NCBI GenBank assembly: GCA_934667175.1
Contig: CAKULN010000006.1
Location: 1 to 64,000 of the forward strand
DNA length: 64,000 nt
Source of the DNA: an uncultured Bacteroidales bacterium
GTDB lineage: Bacteria; Bacteroidota; Bacteroidia; Bacteroidales; UBA932
Reading direction: 5' to 3'
The notes under the pieces were generated by a model. The model was given only the letters and a program-made list of their open reading frames with translations, was not told where the DNA came from and ran no database searches. The position numbers were made by a program, and so were the translations under genes. This document shows, piece by piece, positions 54,414-62,787 of this stretch; the first letter of the stretch is position 1; each line of letters opens with the position of its first letter.

Positions 54414-55121
54414 TTGGAATATATACAACTCATGGTGCTTGACTACCTTGCCACCACGCAATACCTCAGTAAACTGGCATTCATCGGTGGCACTAACCTT
54501 CGTCTTATCAAGGGTATTGACAGGTTTTCGGAAGATCTTGACTTCGACTGCAAGGATCTTTCCGAACAGGATTTTGTTGATATGACAGACAAAGTGATCG
54601 CATTTTTGAAGAACAGCGGTCTGACTGTAGAGGCACGTGACAAGGCAAACGACAAGTTGACCGCTTTCAGAAGGGACATATTCTTTCCGGAATTTCTCTT
54701 TGAGCTTGGATTGACAGGCCATAGAGAGGAACGATTTCTTCTGAAGATTGAGGCTCAGAACCAAGGGGTTCCTTACCAGACAGAAATGCGGCACGTACAA
54801 CGATGTGGATTTTTCTTCTCATTGCCGGTTCCGCCAGATTCCGTATTGCTCAGTATGAAACTCTCAGCATTGCTTGCAAGGGCGAAAGGGCGCGATTTCT
54901 ATGATTGTATGTTTTTGATGCAACAAACAAAACCATCATACGAATTTCTGAAGGAAAGAGTCGGAATATCAAACACTGAGGATTTGAAAAAAGCCATTAC
55001 AGACAAATTGTCCGCAGTTGACCTGAATGTGAAAAAGCGTGATTTCGAGCACCTGTTGTTCGACACCCATTCCGCTGACAAAATACTCCTTTTTCCAGAG
55101 TTCGTAGAGGAGAATTTGTGA
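54414..55121 (+). CDS. abiEii: AbiEii/AbiGii-type nucleotidyltransferase toxin, N-terminally shortened
   Basis: The frame begins immediately after the AbiEi stop, with TTG at 54414; the first ATG is 54432. The 235-residue product has the nucleotidyltransferase motif FIGGTNLRL...DRFSEDLDFD (about 24-45) and the later RAKGRDFYDCMFL typical of AbiEii. Relatives usually have some 30-40 residues before EYIQ. The shortened start together with the cut AbiEi suggests one deletion across the gene boundary. The catalytic core looks complete. Confidence 0.82.
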   Translation: MEYIQLMVLDYLATTQYLSKLAFIGGTNLRLIKGIDRFSEDLDFDCKDLSEQDFVDMTDKVIAFLKNSGLTVEARDKANDKLTAFRRDIFFPEFLFELGLTGHREERFLLKIEAQNQGVPYQTEMRHVQRCGFFFSLPVPPDSVLLSMKLSALLARAKGRDFYDCMFLMQQTKPSYEFLKERVGISNTEDLKKAITDKLSAVDLNVKKRDFEHLLFDTHSADKILLFPEFVEENL

Positions 55122-55129
55122 ATAATGTG

Positions 55130-55939
55130 TTACGATCTTCCAAGAAACACGAGAGTCATATCATCCACATCCAAGACTCCCCAATCAGTCAAGGCTTTAA
55201 CATGCGCCCTGAATGTGGATTCTTTCTCGGCGGCCTTCATCAACGGCTCCAGGACATCAACCTGAAAATTGAACCTTACCGCCTCTGCCGCCCGCAGGAG
55301 AGCCGAATTGCCGGAACGCCTCAACGACTCCTCGGCCAGTTCCTCGCCGAACTTTCCACAGTTCGCAAGTTCATACATCATAAGCACATAGTGCGACAAT
55401 GCGTCACTCGCGGCGAACACCACCGAATCCTCATCCAGATGAAACGCCCCGCAACGGAAGCCTTCCTCCATCAACGGATCCTTGCAGCTGACTAGCATCG
55501 GCGGTCTGCTGAAATCCGACAGTCTTGTGAAACTATGCTCAAGCAAACCGCTTTTCCTGTTGTAGTGAAAAACCACGCTGACACCGTATGCAATCCAACG
55601 GCACTCACAGTCTGACACCTTCCAAGCTGCGGCGACAGTCGCACACGAGCCCTCATTATAGAACTTGTTCAGGAATATTCCATCTCCCTCTTTGGCGACA
55701 GTTTCATATTCATTGAAGAAAGCCTCCCAAATGCCGTCAACCCACTTGTCAAACTCAGCGAAACAAGTGATAACCCGCTTTTTAGGAATATGCCGGATCA
55801 GGTATTTCGACCACTGCCTTGCGAACAGACCGCACCCGCCCGCACCATCAGAAACAGCGATCATCGTGTCCGACTTGCAGAACGAATCCTCATTGGGAAT
55901 ATCATCGTTCAACTTCGGTATGCTGACACCGTAACTCAT
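55130..55939 (-). CDS. PP2C-type serine/threonine phosphatase
   Basis: The 269-residue protein has the PP2C pattern: NEDSFC near the N-terminus, MIAVSDGAGGCG with metal-site Asp (about 30-36), GSCATVAAAWK, FAASDALSHYV and the final DVDDMTLVFLG. It removes phosphate from Ser/Thr. Its start overlaps the vWA gene stop by 4 nt (ATGA), a pairing seen in vWA-PP2C-kinase signalling trios; no kinase is present here. A degenerate copy of its 3' end lies at 53881-53990. Confidence 0.83.
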   Translation of the reverse strand: MSYGVSIPKLNDDIPNEDSFCKSDTMIAVSDGAGGCGLFARQWSKYLIRHIPKKRVITCFAEFDKWVDGIWEAFFNEYETVAKEGDGIFLNKFYNEGSCATVAAAWKVSDCECRWIAYGVSVVFHYNRKSGLLEHSFTRLSDFSRPPMLVSCKDPLMEEGFRCGAFHLDEDSVVFAASDALSHYVLMMYELANCGKFGEELAEESLRRSGNSALLRAAEAVRFNFQVDVLEPLMKAAEKESTFRAHVKALTDWGVLDVDDMTLVFLGRS

Positions 55940-56409
55940 AACTGATTGGCAAGTGTGCTTGACAACGTCCCGATCTTCATCATCTTCACAAGACGCTCCA
56001 TCCCGGCGTTGACTCCCATAGCCCTGTAACGGATGTCCGTCTGGCGGTCTCCGAATATTTCCTTGATCAGTTCGTTGTAGTTCAGCGGCAGAAGGCTGGA
56101 CATATTGAACAACTTCTCACCGTACCCGTTGCCGTTCAACTCGCCGACCGTGGCCGGGAAAACGACCGATTCCGAATGCCCAGGAACAATGTGAATATTG
56201 AAAAACAGCACATTGCCATCGTTGGTGAACATCGACTTCAGTTGATTCGCAAGCTGAAGCATCTCATCATAAGTCACGCAGTTATATTCACCGTCCGTGA
56301 TGTTGATGATGGTCGGAGGGTAGCAGTCCTTGTCGTGGCGCTCCTTCATCCAACTCTCAAGCAGCCCCTCGGCACGTACGATCTTGATTATGTAAAGTAT
56401 TGCGTCCAT
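55936..56409 (-). pseudogene. vWA-domain protein, N-terminally truncated
   Basis: The 157-residue frame corresponds to the C-terminal two thirds of a TerY-like von Willebrand A domain (IINITDGEYNCVTYDEM, then LFFNIHIVPGHSESVVFP). The N-terminal strand with the DxSxS metal site is absent. The ATG at 56409 aligns with the internal Met of the usual G-TPM-x-A motif, and the upstream frame meets a TAG at about 56437. The 5' part was probably removed when the neighbouring XRE/AbiEii module arrived. Metal-dependent binding is unlikely. Confidence 0.7.
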
Positions 56410-56468
56410 TATCCCACGGAGATGATGTCTTCTATTCTATAATCAAGTTAATTTGGAAATATCAATAT

Positions 56469-56490
56469 TTGTCAACATATTTGTTGACAA
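56469..56490. promoter_or_regulatory. Perfect 9-bp palindrome, likely operator of the XRE gene
   Basis: Arms ttgtcaaca (56469-56477) and tgttgacaa (56482-56490) are perfectly complementary with a 4-nt spacer and end 2 nt before the ATG at 56493. A dimeric XRE protein bound here would block its own translation start or promoter, as is typical for antitoxins. Confidence 0.65.
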
Positions 56491-56492
56491 TT

Positions 56493-57044
56493 ATGACAAC
56501 AGGAGAATACATATCAAAGCTTTCTGAGGAGAGACGGTTTTCACAATCTGACGTGGCCAGACAAACTGGGCTATCACGGCAGATTGTCAGCTATATCATT
56601 TCGGGGAAACGGGAACTTACTTTGCATCAAGCCTTAAGGTTGGAATCGCTATTCGACCTCAAGCAAGGGACTCTTGTGCGAATGCAGGATGAGGAGCGTA
56701 TCAACAAACACATCGAATCTATCTGGGAATCGCTTTGTGCCAAATTATTGACTGGCAAAGCATTCTGGTCATATTCAGATGTCACGGAAGAAACGATCTC
56801 CAACGAAGATCTGATTGAGAAGACATTCATTCATTTGGATATGGATGACATCAATCTGCTCTTTGAACTTTTTCCATTAAGATTTGTCCGTAAAGTTTGG
56901 GAAGACAGAATGGCCGGTCAGGGTGCTTATTTATATTCATTGAATATGATGATCGCTCAGTACTATTTCAACATTCGCAATCCAAAAGCCTTCCTTCGCA
57001 GAAAGGAACTCGAACATGTGAAAAAAATGACTGAATATGCGTAA
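56493..57044 (+). CDS. XRE-family helix-turn-helix protein, probable antitoxin
   Basis: From the ATG at 56493 the product has 183 residues. Residues ~4-60 form a Cro/CI-type helix-turn-helix (ERRFSQSDVARQTGLSRQIVSYII, then SGKRELTLHQALRLESLF). The C-terminal part (about 95-180, LFELFPLRFVRKVWEDRM) resembles the domain paired with AbiEii-type nucleotidyltransferases. It overlaps the toxin-like gene by 8 nt and has a palindrome directly before its start. A type IV-like antitoxin and autorepressor is the likely role. Confidence 0.78.
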   Translation: MTTGEYISKLSEERRFSQSDVARQTGLSRQIVSYIISGKRELTLHQALRLESLFDLKQGTLVRMQDEERINKHIESIWESLCAKLLTGKAFWSYSDVTEETISNEDLIEKTFIHLDMDDINLLFELFPLRFVRKVWEDRMAGQGAYLYSLNMMIAQYYFNIRNPKAFLRRKELEHVKKMTEYA

Positions 57045-57690
57045 AGGTCTCACACCTTCAATCAACAACATCATTGATGCCGTATCAACTCTTGACACGA
57101 TAAAAAGTTATGTGCTTTGTGGAGGCACATCGCTCGCCATACAACTTGGACACCGACAGAGTGAAGACTTGGACTTTATGTCTTGGCGAATTTCCAAAGA
57201 CAATAAACCAGAAGTTGATTGGCCCGCTATTTCCAAGGAATTGGAGAATAAAGTGGGGACAATCGACAATATGGACATATTAGGTTTCGACCAAGTCATT
57301 TTCCTTGTCGGCGGAGTTAAGATTTCATTCTACATAAGTGACAAATCCGCACCTTCTATGACACCGATTGACTACATCGGCAATATCAAATTAGCACCTA
57401 TAGAAGCAATACTTGCGATGAAATTGGAAGTGATGCTGCGAAGAATGAAGTTCAGAGATTATTACGATGTTTATAGCATTGTAAAAAATGGAGGTGATAT
57501 AGCGTTGGGAATAGATTCCGCCATCAAGTACTCACAATTCAAACTCAAACGAAAGAGTATTGTGACAATGCTTTTGTCAGGTCAGTTTGACAAAGATTCC
57601 AACTTCAAACAACTCAACCCAATATACGATGTGACGGAAGAGCAAATGAGGGGTTGCCTGCTTCAAAAAATGCAGGAAGCGGGAATATAG
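57037..57690 (+). CDS. AbiEii-type nucleotidyltransferase toxin
   Basis: The 217-residue protein has the nucleotidyltransferase motif LCGGTSLAIQLGHRQSEDLDF (about 27-47, split by the loop) and the late MLRRMKFRDYYDVYSIV segment of the AbiEii/MenT-like group. Such toxins transfer nucleotides to tRNA or other targets. It is translationally coupled to the XRE gene. AbiEii family membership is clear; toxicity is inferred. Confidence 0.82.
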   Translation: MRKGLTPSINNIIDAVSTLDTIKSYVLCGGTSLAIQLGHRQSEDLDFMSWRISKDNKPEVDWPAISKELENKVGTIDNMDILGFDQVIFLVGGVKISFYISDKSAPSMTPIDYIGNIKLAPIEAILAMKLEVMLRRMKFRDYYDVYSIVKNGGDIALGIDSAIKYSQFKLKRKSIVTMLLSGQFDKDSNFKQLNPIYDVTEEQMRGCLLQKMQEAGI

Positions 57691-57931
57691 GAGGACGAGC
57701 AATAATTGCCGGATACTAACAGATTTTCGCGAGGCTTCCGTGTGTGTGTCAACAGCTATGGTGTAGCCTTAGGAACGTGTCGCAACATTGACAGACTTCT
57801 TTCCTATCGGGGTCTTATCGGTGTTAACAAAACGGATTCGGGTCAGCGTAATGCATCTGCATTGTCACCCTGCCCATAAGTTGCGAAGGGCATCCAAGTT
57901 TGTCCAATGTCTTATAATGTGTACCGAGCAT
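57691..57931. other. Intergenic stretch without a recognised gene
   Basis: About 240 bp between convergent genes. A short open stretch reads GFRVCVNSYGVALGT and has no recognisable family. There is a small aatgca/tgcatt hairpin near 57850. No terminator with a T-run was seen. Confidence 0.5.
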
Positions 57932-59107
57932 TTAGTGTCTTAATTCATACAATATGGTAATGACTCCATTGCCCATAAATTCGCCACGATGGATCGGCTC
58001 GCAATAAAGCAAACGGACGAGACATAGAAGCGCATAGTTGTCTTCCGGATGTTCCTGAATATGACGGAGCATCGTGTTGGCGCAGATGTTTCTAACTTTG
58101 AAATAGTAAGCATTAGGGATGACCGAATCGTTCGAGCAGCCGAACCACCCTAACTGAGCTTCAGCCCTCCAATTTTCCCAGACCTCAAGGAGGTAGCGGG
58201 AATATATCCTTGACTCTATGAGAGCCCCGAGGGTATCCACGCAATCTTCTGGCTGTACGTGCGAAAGTTCTATCGCATACACGCATCTGGTGTCGAAATC
58301 CATCTGGTCTTCCATACGTGCCTTTATCTCATCTGCCAGATCCTTGAACTGAACGACGACGGAGCTGTCTTTATATACCCGAAAACGCTTTATGTCCGGG
58401 AAAAAAGCAGACTTGTCATAATAGGATTTCTCATTTGTGTAAGCTTGCCTTAATCTGGCGGTGTCAATAGGCATAGCAGAAGTGAAAGCTGCGGATTTAT
58501 ACGCATCCACCAGTTCATCTGTGCGATTGTTAACATCCGTGTAATCTGGATTCTTGTACAATATATTCAAAAGTGCCAATGCGGCCTCCCTGAGGCCTTT
58601 ATCCGGAAACACCTTCCGCAACACGTCATAGGACGGCCTCATCTCGGCAGTCAACATTGTCGAGCCTGTGGTTTCAACAGCAGTGGAATCACAATTGTAG
58701 TTATTAAACTCATAACGCGCGCGGATTTCGTGAAGAGAACCACAGTAATAGAGGTACGTCAACCTATCGAACCAGTCCTTGACCAAAAGGGTAAAATCAT
58801 CCTTCCGTATGTCATCATCCAGATCAAGGAATATCTCGTCGGCGAACATACTCTCAAGAACGTCCAAATCAATGTTGGCACCGCCATCAAGCGAATCAAC
58901 AGAATGACGGTAAATTTCACTAAGTGCATCCAAATATTCACTGCCGGTGACCGTGGCTTTTCCGGAATACTTTTGAATGGTGCTGTCAGCAAGGACAGTG
59001 TTTGAATCTTCATCCTCGCCCCGTGAGCCGCCCTTCTTTCCTTGGCAGCCCACGGTCAGGATGGCGATCGCCAGCACAATGGCCGACACGTGAATAGTTT
59101 TGTTCAT
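57932..59107 (-). CDS. Hypothetical lipoprotein
   Basis: The ATG at 59107 gives MNKTIHVSAIVLAIAILTVGC, a lipoprotein signal with Cys21; the longer frame lacks support. The 391-residue product is rich in Asp and Tyr and mainly helical by composition (YLDALSEIYRHSVDSL, FDRLTYLYYCGSL), with a late QEHPEDNYALLCLVRLLY. No family was recognised. It is monocistronic, facing the island at 53.6-57.7 kb and separated from the glycosidase locus by a terminator. Confidence 0.7.
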   Translation of the reverse strand: MNKTIHVSAIVLAIAILTVGCQGKKGGSRGEDEDSNTVLADSTIQKYSGKATVTGSEYLDALSEIYRHSVDSLDGGANIDLDVLESMFADEIFLDLDDDIRKDDFTLLVKDWFDRLTYLYYCGSLHEIRARYEFNNYNCDSTAVETTGSTMLTAEMRPSYDVLRKVFPDKGLREAALALLNILYKNPDYTDVNNRTDELVDAYKSAAFTSAMPIDTARLRQAYTNEKSYYDKSAFFPDIKRFRVYKDSSVVVQFKDLADEIKARMEDQMDFDTRCVYAIELSHVQPEDCVDTLGALIESRIYSRYLLEVWENWRAEAQLGWFGCSNDSVIPNAYYFKVRNICANTMLRHIQEHPEDNYALLCLVRLLYCEPIHRGEFMGNGVITILYELRH

Positions 59108-59362
59108 AAAATGGTATATCTTTCTTGTTTTCATTGGCATATTCGTTAATTTCAACGATGCAAAGTTCAAGAATAATAAGGCATGTTCAAAATCAGTTTT
59201 ATGAAACAACAGGAATGATGTACGAAATAAGAGTGGCCTTCATTTCATACAATATTCATTGATTTTCGTACAAAATCCGCGGCCTCGATGCCAGTGATTA
59301 TCCCTTCCGTTCCTAAGCAAGTCAAATATGCACCAACGCAGCGATAAGCCACAAGGATCTCA

Positions 59363-59392
59363 TAAAAAAGGTCCGGGAACCTCCCAGACCTT
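59363..59392 (-). terminator. Terminator of the GH43-GH35 locus
   Basis: On the minus strand an aaggtc...gacctt stem, with an internal ggg/ccc pairing and one mismatch, is followed by TTTTTT. It lies about 75 nt after the stop of the fusion gene at 59466. Confidence 0.8.
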
Positions 59393-59465
59393 AAACCAGA
59401 CCAAATGACGACCTCTCAGTATCATCCAACTTTTAATGAAAGTTTAGCGCCAATACGATAAGACT

Positions 59466-62400
59466 CTAATATCTGAATGGACGGTCCTTCACGTAAATTC
59501 TGAAATCGCGGACAGCGCCTGGAGTATCTTCCTCCATACGGGGAAGATACTGGAATCCAGATATTTCTTGTGACGCACCGAGGTCTATGACAATGAAGTG
59601 AGGGAAAGCCACACCGGGAACAGTCTGCCAATATGTTGACTCCTGGAGATCAAAAGACTTGTCGGCGGAATGATTTCCTCCATCCAAATCCTCACTGTCC
59701 GCATATAGGACTGTCCAAGGCTCACGAGGCAGGCGCTCACCTTTACTGTCCAGCAAATACATCTCAGCAATCGCGGCGTTTTCTCTCCCGTTGATGGAGT
59801 TCAGGGCTTCGATACAGACGTACCGCCCCTTAACCGTGGCACCGAACCTCACCTCTTGCCATCCTCCGTCAGGGCGGAATGTTCCTGAATATGCAGGGGT
59901 CTCGTTGCTAAGGTCAAGCGTCTGCCCTTCCTCACGATGAGTCTTACGTTTCTTTACAAGAAGCTGGTCCAATTTCGGTTCCAACAATCCTTCGGAAGAC
60001 GCCTCGCGAGGACCGAGTATGTCAAACACGATAATCTCATTGGTGCCTTTCTTCAACCAGCAACCCGGCATATAGAGGGTCTGCTGAGGACCTGTTTCCC
60101 AGATGCGGCCAAGAGGGTGACCGTTGACATAGACAAGTCCCTTACCCCAGGTCTCGAAATTGAGAAAGGTGTCAGATGGCTTTCCTTTGATGTTGAATGT
60201 GGCACGATACGCCCCTCTGACCATCCGGTCACCAGATCTGTCCTTTTCTGATATCGGACGGTATCTCATCGATGCGTAAGTCTGATACTCATCCTCTATG
60301 TTGTAGACTTGCCAATTCCGGAGGGTACTCTCCCACTTGTGTCCTTCAACCTCAGCAGTCAACGTCACCTTGTCAGTGATTCCCTTGTAATCCTTGATCG
60401 CACGTCCGAAATTGATGCGCCCCATAGCCTCGACGAGGATCTCAAGACAAGCATCCTTCCCACAAGGAGGAATCATCAGTTCCCGCTCACCGTTGCGGCG
60501 GTCGAGTTTGCCGACATATTCACCATCTATGAATATCTGAGCAAAATCGTGAGTTTCGCTCACAGTCAGCAATGTCGGCACATCCAATTTCGGAAGGGTC
60601 GTACGATACAAGATCGATCCAAAGCCTTGGTCATATTCCTCCATAGTCTTGATGTCGGCATCCGATTTTGGCGATGGAAGGTTCTCACGCAGAGGTGCGA
60701 CCTCAGTAAAATCAAACCGTTTGATTTTCATCGGCTTAATGGATAATGGGACAGAAATCTGCCTCTCACCGTCTAGATACTTGGCCAAGGTTTCCCTCAG
60801 CGCCCAATACTTTTCTGTCGTCTGACCAGACTCGCTTATCGGAGCGTCATAGTCGTAGGAGGTGACATCAGGAGCGAATCCGGGGGAATTCGCACCCGCC
60901 CAATGCCCCCAGTTCGTACCTCCGTGCGTCATATACAGTGAAAAGGATATGCCTTTGGACAGCATTTCGTCAATCCCAGCGATCATATCCTTAGCTGGTC
61001 GCACCTCATGACCGGCTCCCCATTTGTCAAACCATCCGCTCCAAAACTCCGAACACATTAGAGGAGAATTCGGGCGCGCCTTCCTCAACGGAGCAAACTG
61101 TTGGTCGATGTCCGCCCCCGTACCGAAATTGATGGTCCATACCAAATCATTGAGGCCGTTGTTCAGAAAATTGGAGGACCAGTCGCACTGAAAAAGCGTT
61201 ATGTCGCTGCCGAAATGCTTGCGGATGATGTCACGTATTGCGGAAACGTACTGCTTGTCTATGCCGTAAGAACCATATTCATTCTCAACCTGAACCATTA
61301 TGATCGGGCCACCCTTGTCGATAGTGAGGTCTCCGACCTGTTCCGCGATTTTTTTCTGGAAAATATCGACTTTCTCAAGGAAATACGGATCTTCCTCCCT
61401 CAGACGGATGTTCTTTTTCTTAAGCAGCCACCAAGGAAGGCCACCCATCTCCCACTCGGCACAGACATAAGGACCGGGGCGGAGAATGACCTTCAAATCG
61501 TTCGCCTCGCAGAGCTCGACAAACTCCCGGAGGTCATTCTGTCCTGAAAAATCGAACCGACCCTCTTCCGCTTCGTGGGTATTCCAAAAGACATACAGGC
61601 AGACAGTGTTCATTCCCAAAGCCTTGCACATCTTGATACGATGATCCCAATAATCCTTTGGAATGCGAGGATAGTGCAGTTCAGCCGCCTTCACGATGAA
61701 TGGATTGCCATTGAGCAGGAAGGTCGAATCTCCCGCCTCGAATCTCTCACGCTCTGCAAATTCGTCAGGGTTCCACTTCTCACGCCACGGGATAGTCACA
61801 CTGCCTTTATCAAACGAGACCGGCAGCCAAACATAACGTGAATCCTCAAGATTATGCTTGTTCCATCTGTCGAACATCGCGACGTACAAATCCTTCCTGC
61901 CGTAGATTTGCTGCACATAAGTGCTTTGCGCATAGAATGTCTTGTCGGCATCCTTGCCTGTGCACGGATTGCCAACCACAGTCCAGACACCCATAATAGA
62001 GTCAGCGACGGCAAGTTCAGCCGTGTTCGGATCCCAGCCGGTGCAACCGGATGTAATCATATAGTACTTTCCGTCTTTCTTGAATACAGCCGGAGCCTCG
62101 CGGCTTTGTCCGACAAAATTACGCGTGAAACGCCCGGTAGGACGCAAGTAGTCCTCCGTCAACTCATTGATGTAAAGAGTCTGGTTATTCTCCGAAGCTG
62201 CGAATTGGTAAGCCTTGCCGTCATCATCGACAAATATTGTCTGGTCACGACTCATGGCGTTGTTCGGGCGGAAAGACCCAAGATAGGTGAACAGCCCGGT
62301 TGGAGAGTCACTCACAGCGACTCCCGCTGTGGCTTTTCCGTAGTCGGCGCTTTCCACGTGCGCCCACATCACAAACTTTCCGGTCTTGGAGTTATAGACA

Positions 62401-62771
62401 ACCTTGGGACGCTCAAGCACCTTGGATGGATGGAGGTCGTGTGACGGGTCATCAGTCACAGCCGGAAGCACGATCCTCTCAAACGTCCAGTTGACCAGAT
62501 CTGAGGACGAGTAGCAAGATATCCCCGCGACATCCGTGCGGTAACTTTCCCATCCGGCACCTTCCGGAAGGACAGTCTTGTCTTTCTTATATTCACCGTA
62601 CCAGTAGTATCTGCCATTGTGGTACATTATGCCTCCCCCGTGGGCGTTGATAGGATTGCCGGATGTGTCCAGCCATACTTCCCCGTTCACTATGTCCTTG
62701 GCCTGGCTTTCCAACGTGTGTGTCAGCATCAAGAGAAGCACAGGAATCTTTAAATAATTTATGAATTTCAT
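59466..62771 (-). CDS. GH43 - GH35 beta-galactosidase - F5/8C fusion
   Basis: The exported 1101-residue enzyme (signal about 1-24) has a GH43 five-blade propeller (about 28-340; HGGGIMYHNGRYYWYGEY, QSREAPAVFKKDGKYYMITSGCTGW split by strands). A GH35 barrel follows (about 345-670), with LNGNPFIVKAAELHYPRIP, acid/base Glu in QVENEYGSYG (about 495) and nucleophile Glu in CSEFWSGWFDKWG (about 575). C-terminal jelly-roll domains and an F5/8C-type domain (ending IYVKDRPFRY) complete it. The GH43 resembles the subfamily of exo-galactanase-like enzymes. It is probably part of type II galactan breakdown, with the GH30 gene 16 nt upstream. Confidence 0.88.
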   Translation of the reverse strand: MKFINYLKIPVLLLMLTHTLESQAKDIVNGEVWLDTSGNPINAHGGGIMYHNGRYYWYGEYKKDKTVLPEGAGWESYRTDVAGISCYSSSDLVNWTFERIVLPAVTDDPSHDLHPSKVLERPKVVYNSKTGKFVMWAHVESADYGKATAGVAVSDSPTGLFTYLGSFRPNNAMSRDQTIFVDDDGKAYQFAASENNQTLYINELTEDYLRPTGRFTRNFVGQSREAPAVFKKDGKYYMITSGCTGWDPNTAELAVADSIMGVWTVVGNPCTGKDADKTFYAQSTYVQQIYGRKDLYVAMFDRWNKHNLEDSRYVWLPVSFDKGSVTIPWREKWNPDEFAERERFEAGDSTFLLNGNPFIVKAAELHYPRIPKDYWDHRIKMCKALGMNTVCLYVFWNTHEAEEGRFDFSGQNDLREFVELCEANDLKVILRPGPYVCAEWEMGGLPWWLLKKKNIRLREEDPYFLEKVDIFQKKIAEQVGDLTIDKGGPIIMVQVENEYGSYGIDKQYVSAIRDIIRKHFGSDITLFQCDWSSNFLNNGLNDLVWTINFGTGADIDQQFAPLRKARPNSPLMCSEFWSGWFDKWGAGHEVRPAKDMIAGIDEMLSKGISFSLYMTHGGTNWGHWAGANSPGFAPDVTSYDYDAPISESGQTTEKYWALRETLAKYLDGERQISVPLSIKPMKIKRFDFTEVAPLRENLPSPKSDADIKTMEEYDQGFGSILYRTTLPKLDVPTLLTVSETHDFAQIFIDGEYVGKLDRRNGERELMIPPCGKDACLEILVEAMGRINFGRAIKDYKGITDKVTLTAEVEGHKWESTLRNWQVYNIEDEYQTYASMRYRPISEKDRSGDRMVRGAYRATFNIKGKPSDTFLNFETWGKGLVYVNGHPLGRIWETGPQQTLYMPGCWLKKGTNEIIVFDILGPREASSEGLLEPKLDQLLVKKRKTHREEGQTLDLSNETPAYSGTFRPDGGWQEVRFGATVKGRYVCIEALNSINGRENAAIAEMYLLDSKGERLPREPWTVLYADSEDLDGGNHSADKSFDLQESTYWQTVPGVAFPHFIVIDLGASQEISGFQYLPRMEEDTPGAVRDFRIYVKDRPFRY

Positions 62772-62787
62772 TTCGTTCGTTGTTGTG

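Noticed and set aside
57715..57790. Possible end of a surface protein (reads GFRVCVNSYGVALGT)
   Set aside because: Too short, no start and no upstream continuation in frame; chance similarity cannot be excluded.
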